Assembly: GCA_032433765.1 (NCBI GenBank)
Contig: JAVIAB010000025.1
Location: forward strand, 32,085,615-32,149,614
Reading direction: 5' to 3'
Length of the DNA: 64,000 nucleotides
Origin: Megaustenia siamemsis
Taxonomy: Eukaryota > Mollusca > Gastropoda > Stylommatophora > Ariophantidae
Notes under the pieces: generated by a model
What the model was told of the DNA's origin: nothing
Seen by the model: only the letters and a program-made list of their open reading frames with translations
The model's database searches: none
Program-made: the position numbers and the translations under genes
Shown: piece after piece, positions 1 to 14,329 of the stretch
Numbering within the stretch: the first letter of the stretch is position 1
Layout of the letters: every line of letters starts with the position of its first letter

Positions 1-1595
1 CACAGTTGAACCTCACCTCTCCAACAGTTCACCAACAAAACCTCACATCTCTCACATTTCACCAACAAAACCTCACCTCTCCAACAGTTCAACAACAAAA
101 CCTCACATCTCTCACAGTTACCAACAGAACCTCACATCTCCAACAATTCATCAACAGAACCTCACCTCTCCAACAGTTCATTAACAAAACCTCACATCTC
201 CAACAGTTCACAAACAGAACCTCACATCTCCAACAGTTCATCAACAAAACCTCACCTCTCCAACATTTCACCAACAAAACCTCATCTCTCCAACAGTTCA
301 CCAACAGAACCTTACATCTCTCACAGTTACCAACAGAACTTCACCTCTCCAACAGTTCACCAACAAAACCTCACCTCTCCAACAGTTCACCAACAGAACC
401 TCACATCTCCAACAGTTCATCAACAGAACCTCACATCTCCAACAGTTCACCAACAGAACCTCACAACTCCAACAGTTCATCAACAAAACCTCACCTCTCC
501 AACAGTTCACCAACAAAACCTCACCTCTCTAACAGTTCACCAACAAAACCACACCTCTCCAACAGTTCACAACAGAACCTCACATCTCCACAGTTCACCA
601 ACAAAACTTCACCTCTCCAAAGTTCACACAACAACCTCACCTCTCCAACATTTCAACAACAAAACCTCACCTCTCAACAGTTCACCAACAGAACCTCACA
701 TCTCTCACAGCAGTTACCAACAGAACTTCACCTCTCCAACAGTTCACCAACAAAACCTCACCTCTCCAACAGTTCACCAACAGAACCTCATATCTCCAAC
801 AGTTCATCAACAAAACCTCACATCTCTCACAGTTGCCAACAGAACCTCACCTCTCCAACAGTTCACCAACAAAACCTCACATCTCTCACAGTTACCAACA
901 GAACCTCACATCTCCAACAGTTCACCAACAAAACCTCACCTCTCCAACAGTTCACCAACAAAACCTCACCTCTCCAACAGTTCACCAACAGAACCTCACA
1001 TCTCCAACAGTTCACCAACAAAACCTCACCTCTCCAACAGTTCACCAACAAAACCTCACCTCTCCAAAAGTTCACCAACAAAACCTCACCTCTCCAATAG
1101 TTCACCAACAGAACCTCACATCTCCAACAGTTCACCAACAAAACCTCACCTCTCCAACATTTCACCAACAGAACCTTACATCTCTCACAGTTACCAACAG
1201 AACTTCACCTCTCCAACAGTTCACCAACAAAACCTCCCCTCTCCAACAGTTCATCAACAGAACCTCACCTCTAAAACAATTCATCAACAGAACCTCACCT
1301 CTCCAAGAGTTCACCAACAAAATTTCACCTCTCCAACAGTTCACCAACAAAACCTCACATCTCTCACAGTTACCAACAGAACTTCACATCTCCAACAGTT
1401 CATCAACAAAACCTCATCTCTCCAACAGTTCACCAACAAAACCTCACCTCTCCAACAGTTCACCAACAAAACCTCACATCTCTCACAGTTACCAACAGAA
1501 CTTCACCTCTCCAACAGTTCAACAACAAAACCTCACATCTCTCACAGTGCACAAACAAAACCTCACATCTCTCACAGTGCACAAACAAAACCTCT
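1..1595. repeat. 30-bp minisatellite, copy 1
   Basis: Tandem array whose main unit is 30 bp, starting CCTCACCTCTCCAACAGTTC and finishing ACCAACAAAA. Interspersed 28-bp variants contain CTCTCACAGTTACCAACAGA in place of CTCCAACAGTTC. There are roughly 53 units. Because 30 is a multiple of three, frames stay open and give low-complexity peptides (10-residue repeat), but the 28-bp variants shift the frame, so I do not read it as coding. Confidence 0.95.
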
Positions 1596-1994
1596 TCCCG
1601 CCATTTTCATAAAAACACCATAAACAGAACCACAAACCCTCCAGAGTCGTATCTAGTCCAATAACAATCAGAACGACTTTTTCTCCAGAAGTACCATCAT
1701 ACTAAACTTGTAATCTCCCTAGAGATCAAACGAGCTATCAAAAAGGAAAGCGTTTTGTTGCGCGTTTCTTTGATTTTCTCGTGGGAACAGCTTTAATTAA
1801 TGCCCATAAAGAGCGCATTATATTTGAAGCTGACCTAGGGACACAAGTCAGACGACACCTGTCATTTAACCTATCCGGAGAAAAGGCTCTTATCTATCGC
1901 CATCTTGTTTATACAGTTATATTATTCTAAAGGTAACCTTTCTGAACTTATCAAAGATATTGATTTTTATGTGTCGTATTAATTAAATTACAAG
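1596..1994. other. Unit spacer, no recognised gene (copy 1)
   Basis: About 400 bp of non-repetitive sequence between the 30-bp array and the LINE-1 fragment. It recurs nearly unchanged at 8,918-9,316 and 15,900-16,299. A 68-codon open stretch in copies 2 and 3 is broken by a deleted base in copy 1 near 1,910. I recognise no domain. Confidence 0.6.
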
Positions 1995-3168
1995 AAATGA
2001 CATATACATCATACGATCTTTTGTAGAAAGAGCCATAGAGGTGACAACAGATCTATACCTATGTTTCATACATTATACCAAAGCATTTGACAAAGTAAAG
2101 CAGCAAAAAATAATCACAATTTTAGAAAGCATAAACGTAGACAGCAAAGATATACGAATAATAGAGAACATGTACTGGCAACAAACAGCGGCCATAAGAA
2201 TTGGAAACCAATTGGGAATATTTCAACAAATAAAACAGGGTGTTAGACAAGGTTGTGTGCTGTCACCAGATTTGTTTAAAATTTATAGTAAGATTATTTT
2301 AAGATCCATAAGGGGCATGTCTGGAATAACAATCGGATGTCATAATATAAACAATCTAAGGTATGCTGATGATACAGTCTTAATCGCTAAAAGTGAAAAT
2401 GAATTGCAAGAAATGTTAGACATAGTGAAAGAAAGCACAAATAAAGGACTCAGTCTTAATAGCAGAAAGACAGAAGTAATGGTAACAACAAAGAAAAAGA
2501 CATCACCTCAGTGCAAAAAAAAGACAAGTGGAAAAATATTAAAACAGGTAAATGAATTTAAATATTTGGGAACTTTGTTAACCTCAGACGGAAGATGTAC
2601 AAAAGAGGTGAGATGCAGAATGGCTCAGACAAAAGCAGCTTTCCAAAAAATGAGGAAGATACTATGCAATCCATTTTTGACAATAGAAACAAAAAAAGAG
2701 TTCGTAAATGGTATGTAGAGCCATTCTTAACATATGGATGTGAATTATGGACAATAGGACAACAGACAATAAAATCATTGGAGTCTGTAGAAATGTAGTT
2801 TTACAGATGAATGTTGAGAATACCATGGACAGCTAAGAAGAGTAATGAAGATGTTCTGCAAGAGGCCAAAGCAAAAAGAGAGCTAATTTCCAATATTAGG
2901 AAGAAACAATCATCATCATTTTTTTGGCCATGTAATGAGAAGAGAACAGCTGGAATATATTGTAACAACTGGGAAAATTGAGGGACAAAGAGATAGAGGG
3001 AAGCAAAGAGAAAAGATACCAGACAGCTTAAGAGAATGGCTTGGCAGAAGGTCAACAATAGGAATGATAAATAATATAAGTGATAAGTCGAGATCAAAAG
3101 TTATGGTGATATGATCACCCACGCCAGCAGGCCCGTACTTGATGATGATGATGATGATGATGATGATT
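1995..3168 (+). mobile_element. LINE-1 RT fragment (dead), unit copy 1
   Basis: 5'-truncated non-LTR retrotransposon fragment. Readable RT sequence includes GVRQGCVLSPDLF and the catalytic LRYADDTVLI motif, followed by the usual C-terminal region (FLTYGCELWTI, then MLRIPWTAKKSNEDV). The motif A aspartate expected in CFIDYTKAF is histidine (CAT) here and in copies 2 and 3, which should abolish catalysis. The frame breaks near 2,692 (seven As against eight in the other copies) and an in-frame TAG lies near 2,797. The element ends with CAGGCCCGTACTTGATGATG, a (GAT)n tail typical of RTE-like LINEs, although the clade is inferred only. Confidence 0.85.
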
Positions 3169-3174
3169 AATTAA

Positions 3175-3796
3175 GTTAGAATCAGAACAGCTAAAGCAGC
3201 AATGTCTTTCAGAAGCCTTGAAAAGTTGTGGAAATTAAAACTCATCAGCACAAACACAAAACTTAGACTATTATATGTACACCACAATACTTAGACTTAA
3301 CGTACTATCAACCCTTACTTATGCGTATGAGAGCTGGAAAACAACAAGAGGCATAGAAACAAAGTTGAAAGCATTAAAAAATAAATGTCTAAGGGAAATA
3401 CTTGGTATAGCGTGGAACGAATTCAAAACAAACGAGGAAATTAGAGAAATCGCCAATCAACGACTAATATCTTCAGTAATAAAGAAAAGACGATGGTCAT
3501 ATGTTGGACGTGTGATGAGGAGAGATAATAACCGAATAGCAAAGCAAGCCCTCACATGGGAAACAACAGGTAAGAGGAAAGAGGCCGACCCAGAGAAACA
3601 CAGAGAAGATCATTGATCAGGGAGGCAAAGGCTGCAGGAATGGCCTCCTCAATGAGAGAAAACAGAGACAAATGGCGAGATTTGATGAAAGATCTTTGCA
3701 AGGATTGAGACTGCTAGAACAAAAATAATTTTCGAAACAGGAAAAGAGTATCTATGTCTATGACCTATGGGTCGGTTACGGCTCGAAAGGTCAATA
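3175..3796 (+). mobile_element. LINE-3 C-terminal fragment, unit copy 1
   Basis: Fragment of a second LINE family placed directly after the LINE-1 tail. It encodes LKALKNKCLREILGIAWNEF, then KKRRWSYVGRVMRRDNN, a late RT-domain/C-terminal signature of LINEs. In copies 2 and 3 the frame continues through KRGRPRETQRRSLIREAK to a stop after KDLCKD. Here one A is missing near 3,580, so the frame ends early. The 3' end reads GGCTCGAAAGGTCAATAA followed at once by the GATA array. Truncated and inactive. Confidence 0.75.
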
Positions 3797-5411
<1,615 letters not shown>

Positions 5412-5820
5412 CTAAATTGCTTTGGGAACAAATGGCCTCACAAAATCTCAAACATAAGCTGGAAAGAATACATTTCAAATGAACTGATAAGAGTGGAATC
5501 TAAACAAGAATACGTGTCGAGCTTTATAAGAAGTGGGCTTTGTAAAAACATTGGTCATGTGCTGAGAATGAATGAAGAAACATTCCCCATCAGTCATTTA
5601 TGTGGAAACCATTTGGTAAATGAAACCAATACAGACCAAGAGAATCGCTATGCAAAACAATTGCTATGGGAATCTCAATCTTGTGACTAAGATTGAACCG
5701 AGAACTACAAGAACTAGCAGCAGATCGTCAATTGTGGAGAACTATGACTTGCACCCTATGTACCGTCTTCGCTCAGAGAGGAAAATGAATGACTGAATAA
5801 ATGACTGAATTAATGAACTA
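5412..5820 (+). mobile_element. LINE-8 3' remnant, unit copy 1
   Basis: Short degraded coding remnant resembling the C-terminal end of a non-LTR retrotransposon: KNIGHVLRMNEETFPISH, and later in another frame ELQELAADRQLWRTMTCTLC. These match the general LINE pattern of an (I/L)GHVLRM motif followed by a W(R) motif near the terminus. The end is GAATGACTGAATAAATGACT, a short-repeat tail. It recurs at 12,393 and 19,145. Family assignment is tentative. Confidence 0.5.
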
Positions 5821-6080
5821 AAAACACTGACGACCCACATTGACTGCACTGAGACCAACTCATTTCAAATTAATTTCCCCTGTACATGATTACATTTTCG
5901 TCATACAGATATTTGTAAAGGAATTAATGTTTCCACAAAAATTACATGTCTCACGAGGCGCGTGCCTATTTTAAGATTTCGTATTAGTAAATAGTCAGAA
6001 ATCAGATCGATGGCTAGTTACGTGATCGTCTGAGAATCAAAACTGTTTATCTCCTCTAATCTCTGTTGGGTTGGTTAACT
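5821..6080. other. Unit spacer before the 18-bp array (copy 1)
   Basis: Unique sequence between the LINE-8 remnant and the 18-bp array, repeated at 12,804 and 19,556. I see no gene or regulatory motif I can support. Confidence 0.5.
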
Positions 6081-6578
6081 CAAGTAGTCTATGTAGGTCA
6101 TGTCGTCCATGTAGGTCGTGTCGTCCATGTAGGTCATGTCGTCCATGTAGGTCATGTCGTCCATGTAGGTCATGTCGTCCATGTAGGTCAAGTCGTCCAT
6201 GTAGGTCATGTCGTCCTTGTAGGTCATGTCGTCCATGTAGGTCATGTCGCCCATGTAGGTCATGTCGTCCATGTAGGTCATGTCGTCCATGTAGGTCATG
6301 TCGTCCTTGTAGGTCATGTCGTCCATGTAGGTCATGTCGTCCATGTAGGTCATGTCGTCCATGTAGGTCATGTCGTTCATGTAGGTCATGTCGTCCATGT
6401 ATGTCATGCCGTCCTTGTAGGTCATGTCATTCATGTAAGTCATGTCATCCATGTAGGTCATGTCGTCCATGTAGGTCATGCCGTCCATGTAGGTCATGTC
6501 ATCCATGTAGGTCATGTCGTCCATGTAGGTCATGTCGTCCATGTAGGTCATGTAGGTCACGTAGTTCATTTAGGTCAT
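6081..6578. repeat. 18-bp minisatellite, unit copy 1
   Basis: About 27 units of GTCATGTCGTCCATGTAG with point variants (CCTTGTAG, CATTCATG). The variant order is almost identical in the copies at 13,062 and 19,815, showing that the array was copied as part of the large unit rather than grown independently. The open frames on both strands are repeat artefacts. Confidence 0.95.
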
Positions 6579-6593
6579 AAACAATTGTCACTA

Positions 6594-6673
6594 ATATCAG
6601 TAACTCAGACAATCAGTTATTGTAGCCCAGGCTACATTTTTATTAAATAACTGATTGTCTGAGTTACTGATAT
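6594..6673. repeat. Perfect 28-bp inverted repeat (palindrome), unit copy 1
   Basis: Left arm 6,594-6,621 begins ATATCAGTAACTCAGACAAT; right arm 6,646-6,673 ends TGTCTGAGTTACTGATAT. The arms are perfect reverse complements. The 24-base spacer starts GTAGCCCAGGCTAC, itself a small inverted repeat (GTAGCC/GGCTAC). A cruciform or RNA hairpin could form. It sits between the 18-bp and 27-bp arrays. Confidence 0.93.
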
Positions 6674-6689
6674 ATTCAACAGCTAATTG

Positions 6690-7348
6690 GCTGACTGTTT
6701 CACAGTTGAATGTCTGACTGACTGTTTCATAGTTGAATGTCTGACTGACTGTTTCATAGTTGAATGTCTGACTGACTGCTTCATAGTTGAATGTCTGATT
6801 GACTGCTTCATAGTTGAATGTCTGACTGGCTGTTTCACAGTTGAATGTCTGACTGACTGTTTCACAGTTGAATGTCTGACTGACTGTTTCATAGTTGAAT
6901 GTCTGACTGACTGTTTCATAGTTGAATGTCTGACTGACTGCTTCATAGTTGAATGTCTGACTGACTGCTTCATAGTTGAATGTCTGACTGGCTGCTTCAT
7001 AGTTGAATGTCTGACTGACTGCTTCATAGTTGATTATCTGACTGACTGTTTCATAGTTGAATGTCTGACTGACTGTTTCATAGTTGAATGTCTGACTGAC
7101 TGTTTCATAGTTGAATGTCTGACTGACTGCTTCATAGTTGAATGTCTGACTGACTGCTTCATAGTTGAATGTCTGACTGACTGCTTCATAGTTGAATGTC
7201 TGACTGGCTGCTTCACAGTTGAATGTCTGACTGACTGCTTCATAGTTGAATGTCTGACTGACTGCTTCATAGTTGAATGTCTGACCGACTGTTTCATAGT
7301 TGAATGTCTGACTGACTGTTTCATAGTTGAATGTCTGACTGACTGTTT
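6690..7348. repeat. 27-bp minisatellite, unit copy 1
   Basis: About 24 units of 27 bp built from CTGACTGACTG, CTTCATAGTT and GAATGT, with T/C variants (GTTTCA, CACAGTT). It joins the next 30-bp array at CACAGTTGAACCTCACC, inside a shared CAGTTGAA. Since both periods are multiples of three, a 748-codon open frame (6,687-8,933) crosses the junction. I regard it as fortuitous. Confidence 0.95.
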
Positions 7349-8917
7349 CACAGTTGAACCTCACCTCTCCAACAGTTCACCAACAAAACCTCACATCTCT
7401 CACATTTCACCAACAAACCTCACCTCTCCAACAGTTCAACAACAAAACCTCACATCTCTCACAGTTACCAACAGAACCTCACATCTCCAACAATTCATCA
7501 ACAGAACCTCACCTCTCCAACAGTTCATTAACAAAACCTCACCTCTCCAACAGTTCACAAACAGAACCTCACATCTCCAACAGTTCATCAACAAAACCTC
7601 ACCTCTCCAACATTTCACCAACAAAACCTCATCTCTCCAACAGTTCACCAACAGAACCTTACATCTCTCACAGTTACCAACAGAACTTCACCTCTCCAAC
7701 AGTTCACCAACAAAACCTCACCTCTCCAACAGTTCACCAACAGAACCTCACATCTCCAACAGTTCACCAACAGAACCTCACAACTCCAACAGTTCATCAA
7801 CAAAACCTCACCTCTCCAACAGTTCACCAACAAAACCTCACCTCTCTAACAGTTCACCAACAAAACCACACCTCTCCAACAGTTCACCAACAGAACCTCA
7901 CATCTCCAACAGTTCACCAACAAAACTTCACCTCTCCAAAGTTCACCAACAAAACTTCACCTCTCCAACATTTCAACAACAAAACCTCACCTCTCCAACA
8001 GTTCACCAACAGAACCTTACATCTCTCACAGCAGTTACCAACAGAACTTCACCTCTCCAACAGTTCACCAACAAAACCTCACCTCTCCAACAGTTCACCA
8101 ACAGAACCTCACATCTCCAACAGTTCATCAACAAAACCTCACATCTCTCACAGTTGCCAACAGAACTTCACCTCTCCAACAGTTCACCAACAAAACCTCA
8201 CATCTCTCACAGTTACCAACAGAACCTCACATCTCCAACAGTTCACCAACAAAACCTCACCTCTCCAACAGTTCACCAACAAAACCTCACCTCTCCAACA
8301 GTTCACCAACAGAACCTCACATCTCCAACAGTTCACCAACAAAACCTCACCTCTCCAACAGTTCACCAACAAAACCTCACCTCTCCAAAAGTTCACCAAC
8401 AAAACCTCACCTCTCCAATAGTTCACCAACAGAACCTCACATCTCCAACAGTTCACCAACAAAACCTCACCTCTCCAACATTTCACCAACAGAACCTTAC
8501 ATCTCTCACAGTTACCAACAGAACTTCACCTCTCCAACAGTTCACCAACAAAACCTCCCCTCTCCAACAGTTCATCAACAGAACCTCACCTCTAAAACAA
8601 TTCATCAACAGAACCTCACCTCTCCAAGAGTTCACCAACAAAATTTCACCTCTCCAACAGTTCACCAACAAAACCTCACATCTCTCACAGTTACCAACAG
8701 AACTTCACATCTCCAACAGTTCATCAACAAAACCTCATATCTCCAACAGTTCACCAACAAAACCTCACCTCTCCAACAGTTCACCAACAAAACCTCACAT
8801 CTCTCACAGTTACCAACAGAACTTCACCTCTCCAACAGTTCAACAACAAAACCTCACATCTCTCACAGTGCACAAACAAAACCTCACATCTCTCACAGTG
8901 CACAAACAAAACCTCTT
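7349..8917. repeat. 30-bp minisatellite, copy 2
   Basis: Same array as at 1-1,595, with nearly the same order of 30- and 28-bp variants and a few private base changes. It ends at the same CCTCTTCCCGCCATTTTC boundary. Confidence 0.95.
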
Positions 8918-9316
8918 CCCGCCATTTTCATAAAAACACCATAAACAGAACCACAAACCCTCCAGAGTCGTATCTAGTCCAATAACAATCAGAACGACTT
9001 TTTCTCCAGAAGTACCATCATACTAAACTTGTAATCTCCCTAGAGATCAAACGAGCTATCAAAAAGGAAAGCGTTTTGTTGCGCGTTTCTTTGATTTTCT
9101 CGTGGGAACAGCTTTAATTAATGCCCATAAAGAGCGCATTATATTTGAAGCTGACCTAGGGACACAAGTCAGACGACACCTGTCATTTAACCTATCCGGA
9201 GAAAAGGCTCTTATCTATCGCCATCTTGTTTTATACAGTTATATTATTCTAAAGGTAACCTTTCTGAACTTATCAAAGATATTGATTTTTATGTGTCGTA
9301 TTAATTAAATTACAAG
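8918..9316. other. Unit spacer, copy 2
   Basis: Same unique spacer as 1,596-1,994. An open stretch of 68 codons starts at 9,102, but it has no recognisable domain and is disrupted in copy 1. Confidence 0.55.
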
Positions 9317-10492
9317 AAATGACATATACATCATACGATCTTTTGTAGAAAGAGCCATAGAGGTGACAACAGATCTATACCTATGTTTCATACATTATAC
9401 CAAAGCATTTGACAAAGTAAAGCAGCAAAAAATAATCACAATTTTAGAAAGCATAAACGTAGACAGCAAAGATATACGAATAATAGAGAACATGTACTGG
9501 CAACAAACAGCGGCCATAAGAATTGGAAACCAATTGGGAATATTTCAACAAATAAAACAGGGTGTTAGACAAGGTTGTGTGCTGTCACCAGATTTGTTTA
9601 AAATTTATAGTAAGATTATTTTAAGATCCATAAGGGGCATGTCTGGAATAACAATCGGATGTCATAATATAAACAATCTAAGGTATGCTGATGATACAGT
9701 CTTAATCGCTAAAAGTGAAAATGAATTGCAAGAAATGTTAGACATAGTGAAAGAAAGCACAAATAAAGGACTCAGTCTTAATAGCAGAAAGACAGAAGTA
9801 ATGGTAACAACAAAGAAAAAGACATCACCTCAGTGCAAAAAAAAAGACAAGTGGAAAAATATTAAAACAGGTAAATGAATTTAAATATTTGGGAACTTTG
9901 TTAACCTCAGACGGAAGATGTACAAAAGAGGTGAGATGCAGAATGGCTCAGACAAAAGCAGCTTTCCAAAAAATGAGGAAGATACTATGCAATCCATTTT
10001 TGACAATAGAAACAAAAAAAAGAGTTCGTAAATGGTATGTAGAGCCATTCTTAACATATGGATGTGAATTATGGACAATAGGACAACAGACAATAAAATC
10101 ATTGGAGTCTGTAGAAATGTAGTTTTACAGATGAATGTTGAGAATACCATGGACAGCTAAGAAGAGTAATGAAGATGTTCTGCAAGAGGCCAAAGCAAAA
10201 AGAGAGCTAATTTCCAATATTAGGAAGAAACAATCATCATCATTTTTTTGGCCATGTAATGAGAAGAGAACAGCTGGAATATATTGTAACAACTGGGAAA
10301 ATTGAGGGACAAAGAGATAGAGGGAAGCAAAGAGAAAAGATACCAGACAGCTTAAGAGAATGGCTTGGCAGAAGGTCAACAATAGGAATGATAAATAATA
10401 TAAGTGATAAGTCGAGATCAAAAGTTATGGTGATATGATCACCCACGCCAGCAGGCCCGGTACTTGATGATGATGATGATGATGATGATGAT
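9317..10492 (+). mobile_element. LINE-1 RT fragment (dead), unit copy 2
   Basis: Same fragment as in copy 1, with the RT motifs GVRQGCVLSPDLF and LRYADDTVL intact and the motif A Asp to His change retained. One extra A near 9,840 (nine As instead of eight) splits the frame into 9,363-9,878 and 9,889-10,122. The shared TAG after KSLESVEM is present. It ends in (GAT)n at 10,465-10,492. Confidence 0.85.
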
Positions 10493-10496
10493 TAAT

Positions 10497-11124
10497 TAAG
10501 TTAGAATCAGAACAGCTAAAGCAGCAATGTCTTTCAGAAGCCTTGAAAAGTTGTGGAAATTAAAACTCATCAGCACAAACACAAAACTTAGACTATTATA
10601 TGTACACACACAATACTTAGACTTAACGTACTATCAACCCTTACTTATGCGTATGAGAGCTGGAAAACAACAAGAGGCATAGAAACAAAGTTGAAAGCAT
10701 TAAAAAATAAATGTCTAAGGGAAATACTTGGTATAGCGTGGAACGAATTCAAAACAAACGAGGAAATTAGAGAAATCGCCAATCAACGACTAATATCTTC
10801 AGTAATAAAGAAAAGACGATGGTCATATGTTGGACGTGTAATGAGGAGAGATAATAACCGAATAGCAAAGCAAGCCCTCACATGGGAAACAACAGATAAG
10901 AGGAAAAGAGGCCGACCCAGAGAAACACAGAGAAGATCATTGATCAGGGAGGCAAAGGCTGCAGGAATGGCCTCCTCAATGAGAGAAAACAGAGACAAAT
11001 GGCGAGATTTGATGAAAGATCTTTGCAAGGATTGAGACTGCTAGAACAAAAATAATTTTCGAAACAGGAAAAGAGTATCTATGTCTATGACCTATGGGTC
11101 GGTTACGGCTCGAAAGGTCAATAA
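10497..11124 (+). mobile_element. LINE-3 C-terminal fragment, unit copy 2
   Basis: The readable frame 10,691-11,035 (114 codons) contains NKCLREILGIAWNEF, KKRRWSYVGRVMRRDNN, KRGRPRETQRRSLIREAK and a C-terminal [13 protein letters not shown], followed by a stop. This is the intact C-terminus of the family. The 3' untranslated end GGCTCGAAAGGTCAATAA leads into the GATA array. It is 5'-truncated and cannot be autonomous. Confidence 0.78.
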
Positions 11125-12392
<1,268 letters not shown>

Positions 12393-12803
12393 CTAAATTG
12401 CTTTGGGAACAAATGGCCTCACAAAATCTCAAACATAAGCTGGAAAGAATACATTTCAAATGAACAGATAAGAGTGGAATCTAAACAAGAATACGTGTCG
12501 AGCTTTATAAGAAGTGGGCTTTGTAAAAACATTGGTCATGTGCTGAGAATGAATGAAGAACATTCCCCATCAGTCATTTATGTGGAAACCATTTGGTAAA
12601 TGAAACCAATACAGACCAAGAGAATCGCTATGCAAAACAATTGCTATGGGAATCTCAATCTTGTGACTAAGATTGAACCGAGAACTACAAGAACTAGCAG
12701 CAGATCGTCAATTGTGGAGAACTATGACTTGCACCCTATGTACCGTCTTCGCTCAGAGAGGAAAATGAATGACTGAATAAATGACTGAATTAATGAACTA
12801 AAA
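12393..12803 (+). mobile_element. LINE-8 3' remnant, unit copy 2
   Basis: Same remnant as at 5,412, differing by single bases, including a missing A near 12,559 that breaks the short open frame present in copy 1. Confidence 0.5.
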
Positions 12804-13061
12804 ACACTGACGACCCACATTGACTGCACTGAGACCAACTCATTTCAAATTAATTTCCCCTGTACATGATTACATTTTCGTCATACAGATATTTGTAAAG
12901 GAATTAATGTTTCCACAAAAATTACATGTCTCACGAGGCGCGTGCCTATTTTAAGATTTCGTATTAGTAAATAGTCAGAAATCAGATCGATGGCTAGTTA
13001 CGTGATCGTCTGAGAATCAAAACTGGTTTATCTCCTCTAATCTCTGTTGGGTTGGTTAACT

Positions 13062-13559
13062 CAAGTAGTCTATGTAGGTCATGTCGTCCATGTAGGTCGT
13101 GTCGTCCATGTAGGTCATGTCGTCCATGTAGGTCATGTCGTCCATGTAGGTCATGTCGTCCATGTAGGTCAAGTCGTCCATGTAGGTCATGTCGTCCTTG
13201 TAGGTCATGTCGTCCATGTAGGTCATGTCGCCCATGTAGGTCATGTCGTCCATGTAGGTCATGTCGTCCATGTAGGTCATGTCGTCCTTGTAGGTCATGT
13301 CGTCCATGTAGGTCATGTCGTCCATGTAGGTCATGTCGTCCATGTAGGTCATGTCGTTCATGTAGGTCATGTCGTCCATGTATGTCATGCCGTCCTTGTA
13401 GGTCATGTCATTCATGTAAGTCATGTCATCCATGTAGGTCATGTCGTCCATGTAGGTCATGCCGTCCATGTAGGTCATGTCATCCATGTAGGTCATGTCG
13501 TCCATGTAGGTCATGTCGTCCATGTAGGTCATGTAGGTCACGTAGTTCATTTAGGTCAT
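13062..13559. repeat. 18-bp minisatellite, unit copy 2
   Basis: Same array and the same variant order as 6,081-6,578. Confidence 0.95.
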
Positions 13560-13574
13560 AAACAATTGTCACTA

Positions 13575-13654
13575 ATATCAGTAACTCAGACAATCAGTTA
13601 TTGTAGCCCAGGCTACATTTTTATTAAATAACTGATTGTCTGAGTTACTGATAT
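13575..13654. repeat. Perfect 28-bp inverted repeat, unit copy 2
   Basis: Arms 13,575-13,602 and 13,627-13,654, identical to copy 1 including the inner GTAGCC/GGCTAC hairpin. Confidence 0.93.
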
Positions 13655-13670
13655 ATTCAACAGCTAATTG

Positions 13671-14329
13671 GCTGACTGTTTCACAGTTGAATGTCTGACT
13701 GACTGTTTCATAGTTGAATGTCTGACTGACTGTTTCATAGTTGAATGTCTGACTGACTGCTTCATAGTTGAATGTCTGATTGACTGCTTCATAGTTGAAT
13801 GTCTGACTGGCTGTTTCACAGTTGAATGTCTGACTGACTGTTTCACAGTTGAATGTCTGACTGACTGTTTCATAGTTGAATGTCTGACTGACTGTTTCAT
13901 AGTTGAATGTCTGACTGACTGCTTCATAGTTGAATGTCTGACTGACTGCTTCATAGTTGAATGTCTGACTGGCTGCTTCATAGTTGAATGTCTGACTGAC
14001 TGCTTCATAGTTGATTATCTGACTGACTGCTTCATAGTTGAATGTCTGACTGACTGTTTCATAGTTGAATGTCTGACTGACTGTTTCATAGTTGAATGTC
14101 TGACTGACTGCTTCATAGTTGAATGTCTGACTGACTGCTTCATAGTTGAATGTCTGACTGACTGCTTCATAGTTGAATGTCTGACTGGCTGCTTCACAGT
14201 TGAATGTCTGACTGACTGCTTCATAGTTGAATGTCTGACTGACTGCTTCATAGTTGAATGTCTGACCGACTGTTTCATAGTTGAATGTCTGACTGACTGT
14301 TTCATAGTTGAATGTCTGACTGACTGTTT
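13671..14329. repeat. 27-bp minisatellite, unit copy 2
   Basis: Same length and nearly the same variant order as in copy 1. It joins the third 30-bp array. Confidence 0.95.

Noticed and set aside
6687..8933. 748-codon open frame across the 27-bp and 30-bp arrays
   Set aside because: Both periods are multiples of three and contain few stop triplets in this frame. No domain, no non-repeat N- or C-terminus, and equivalent frames are shorter in copies 1 and 3.
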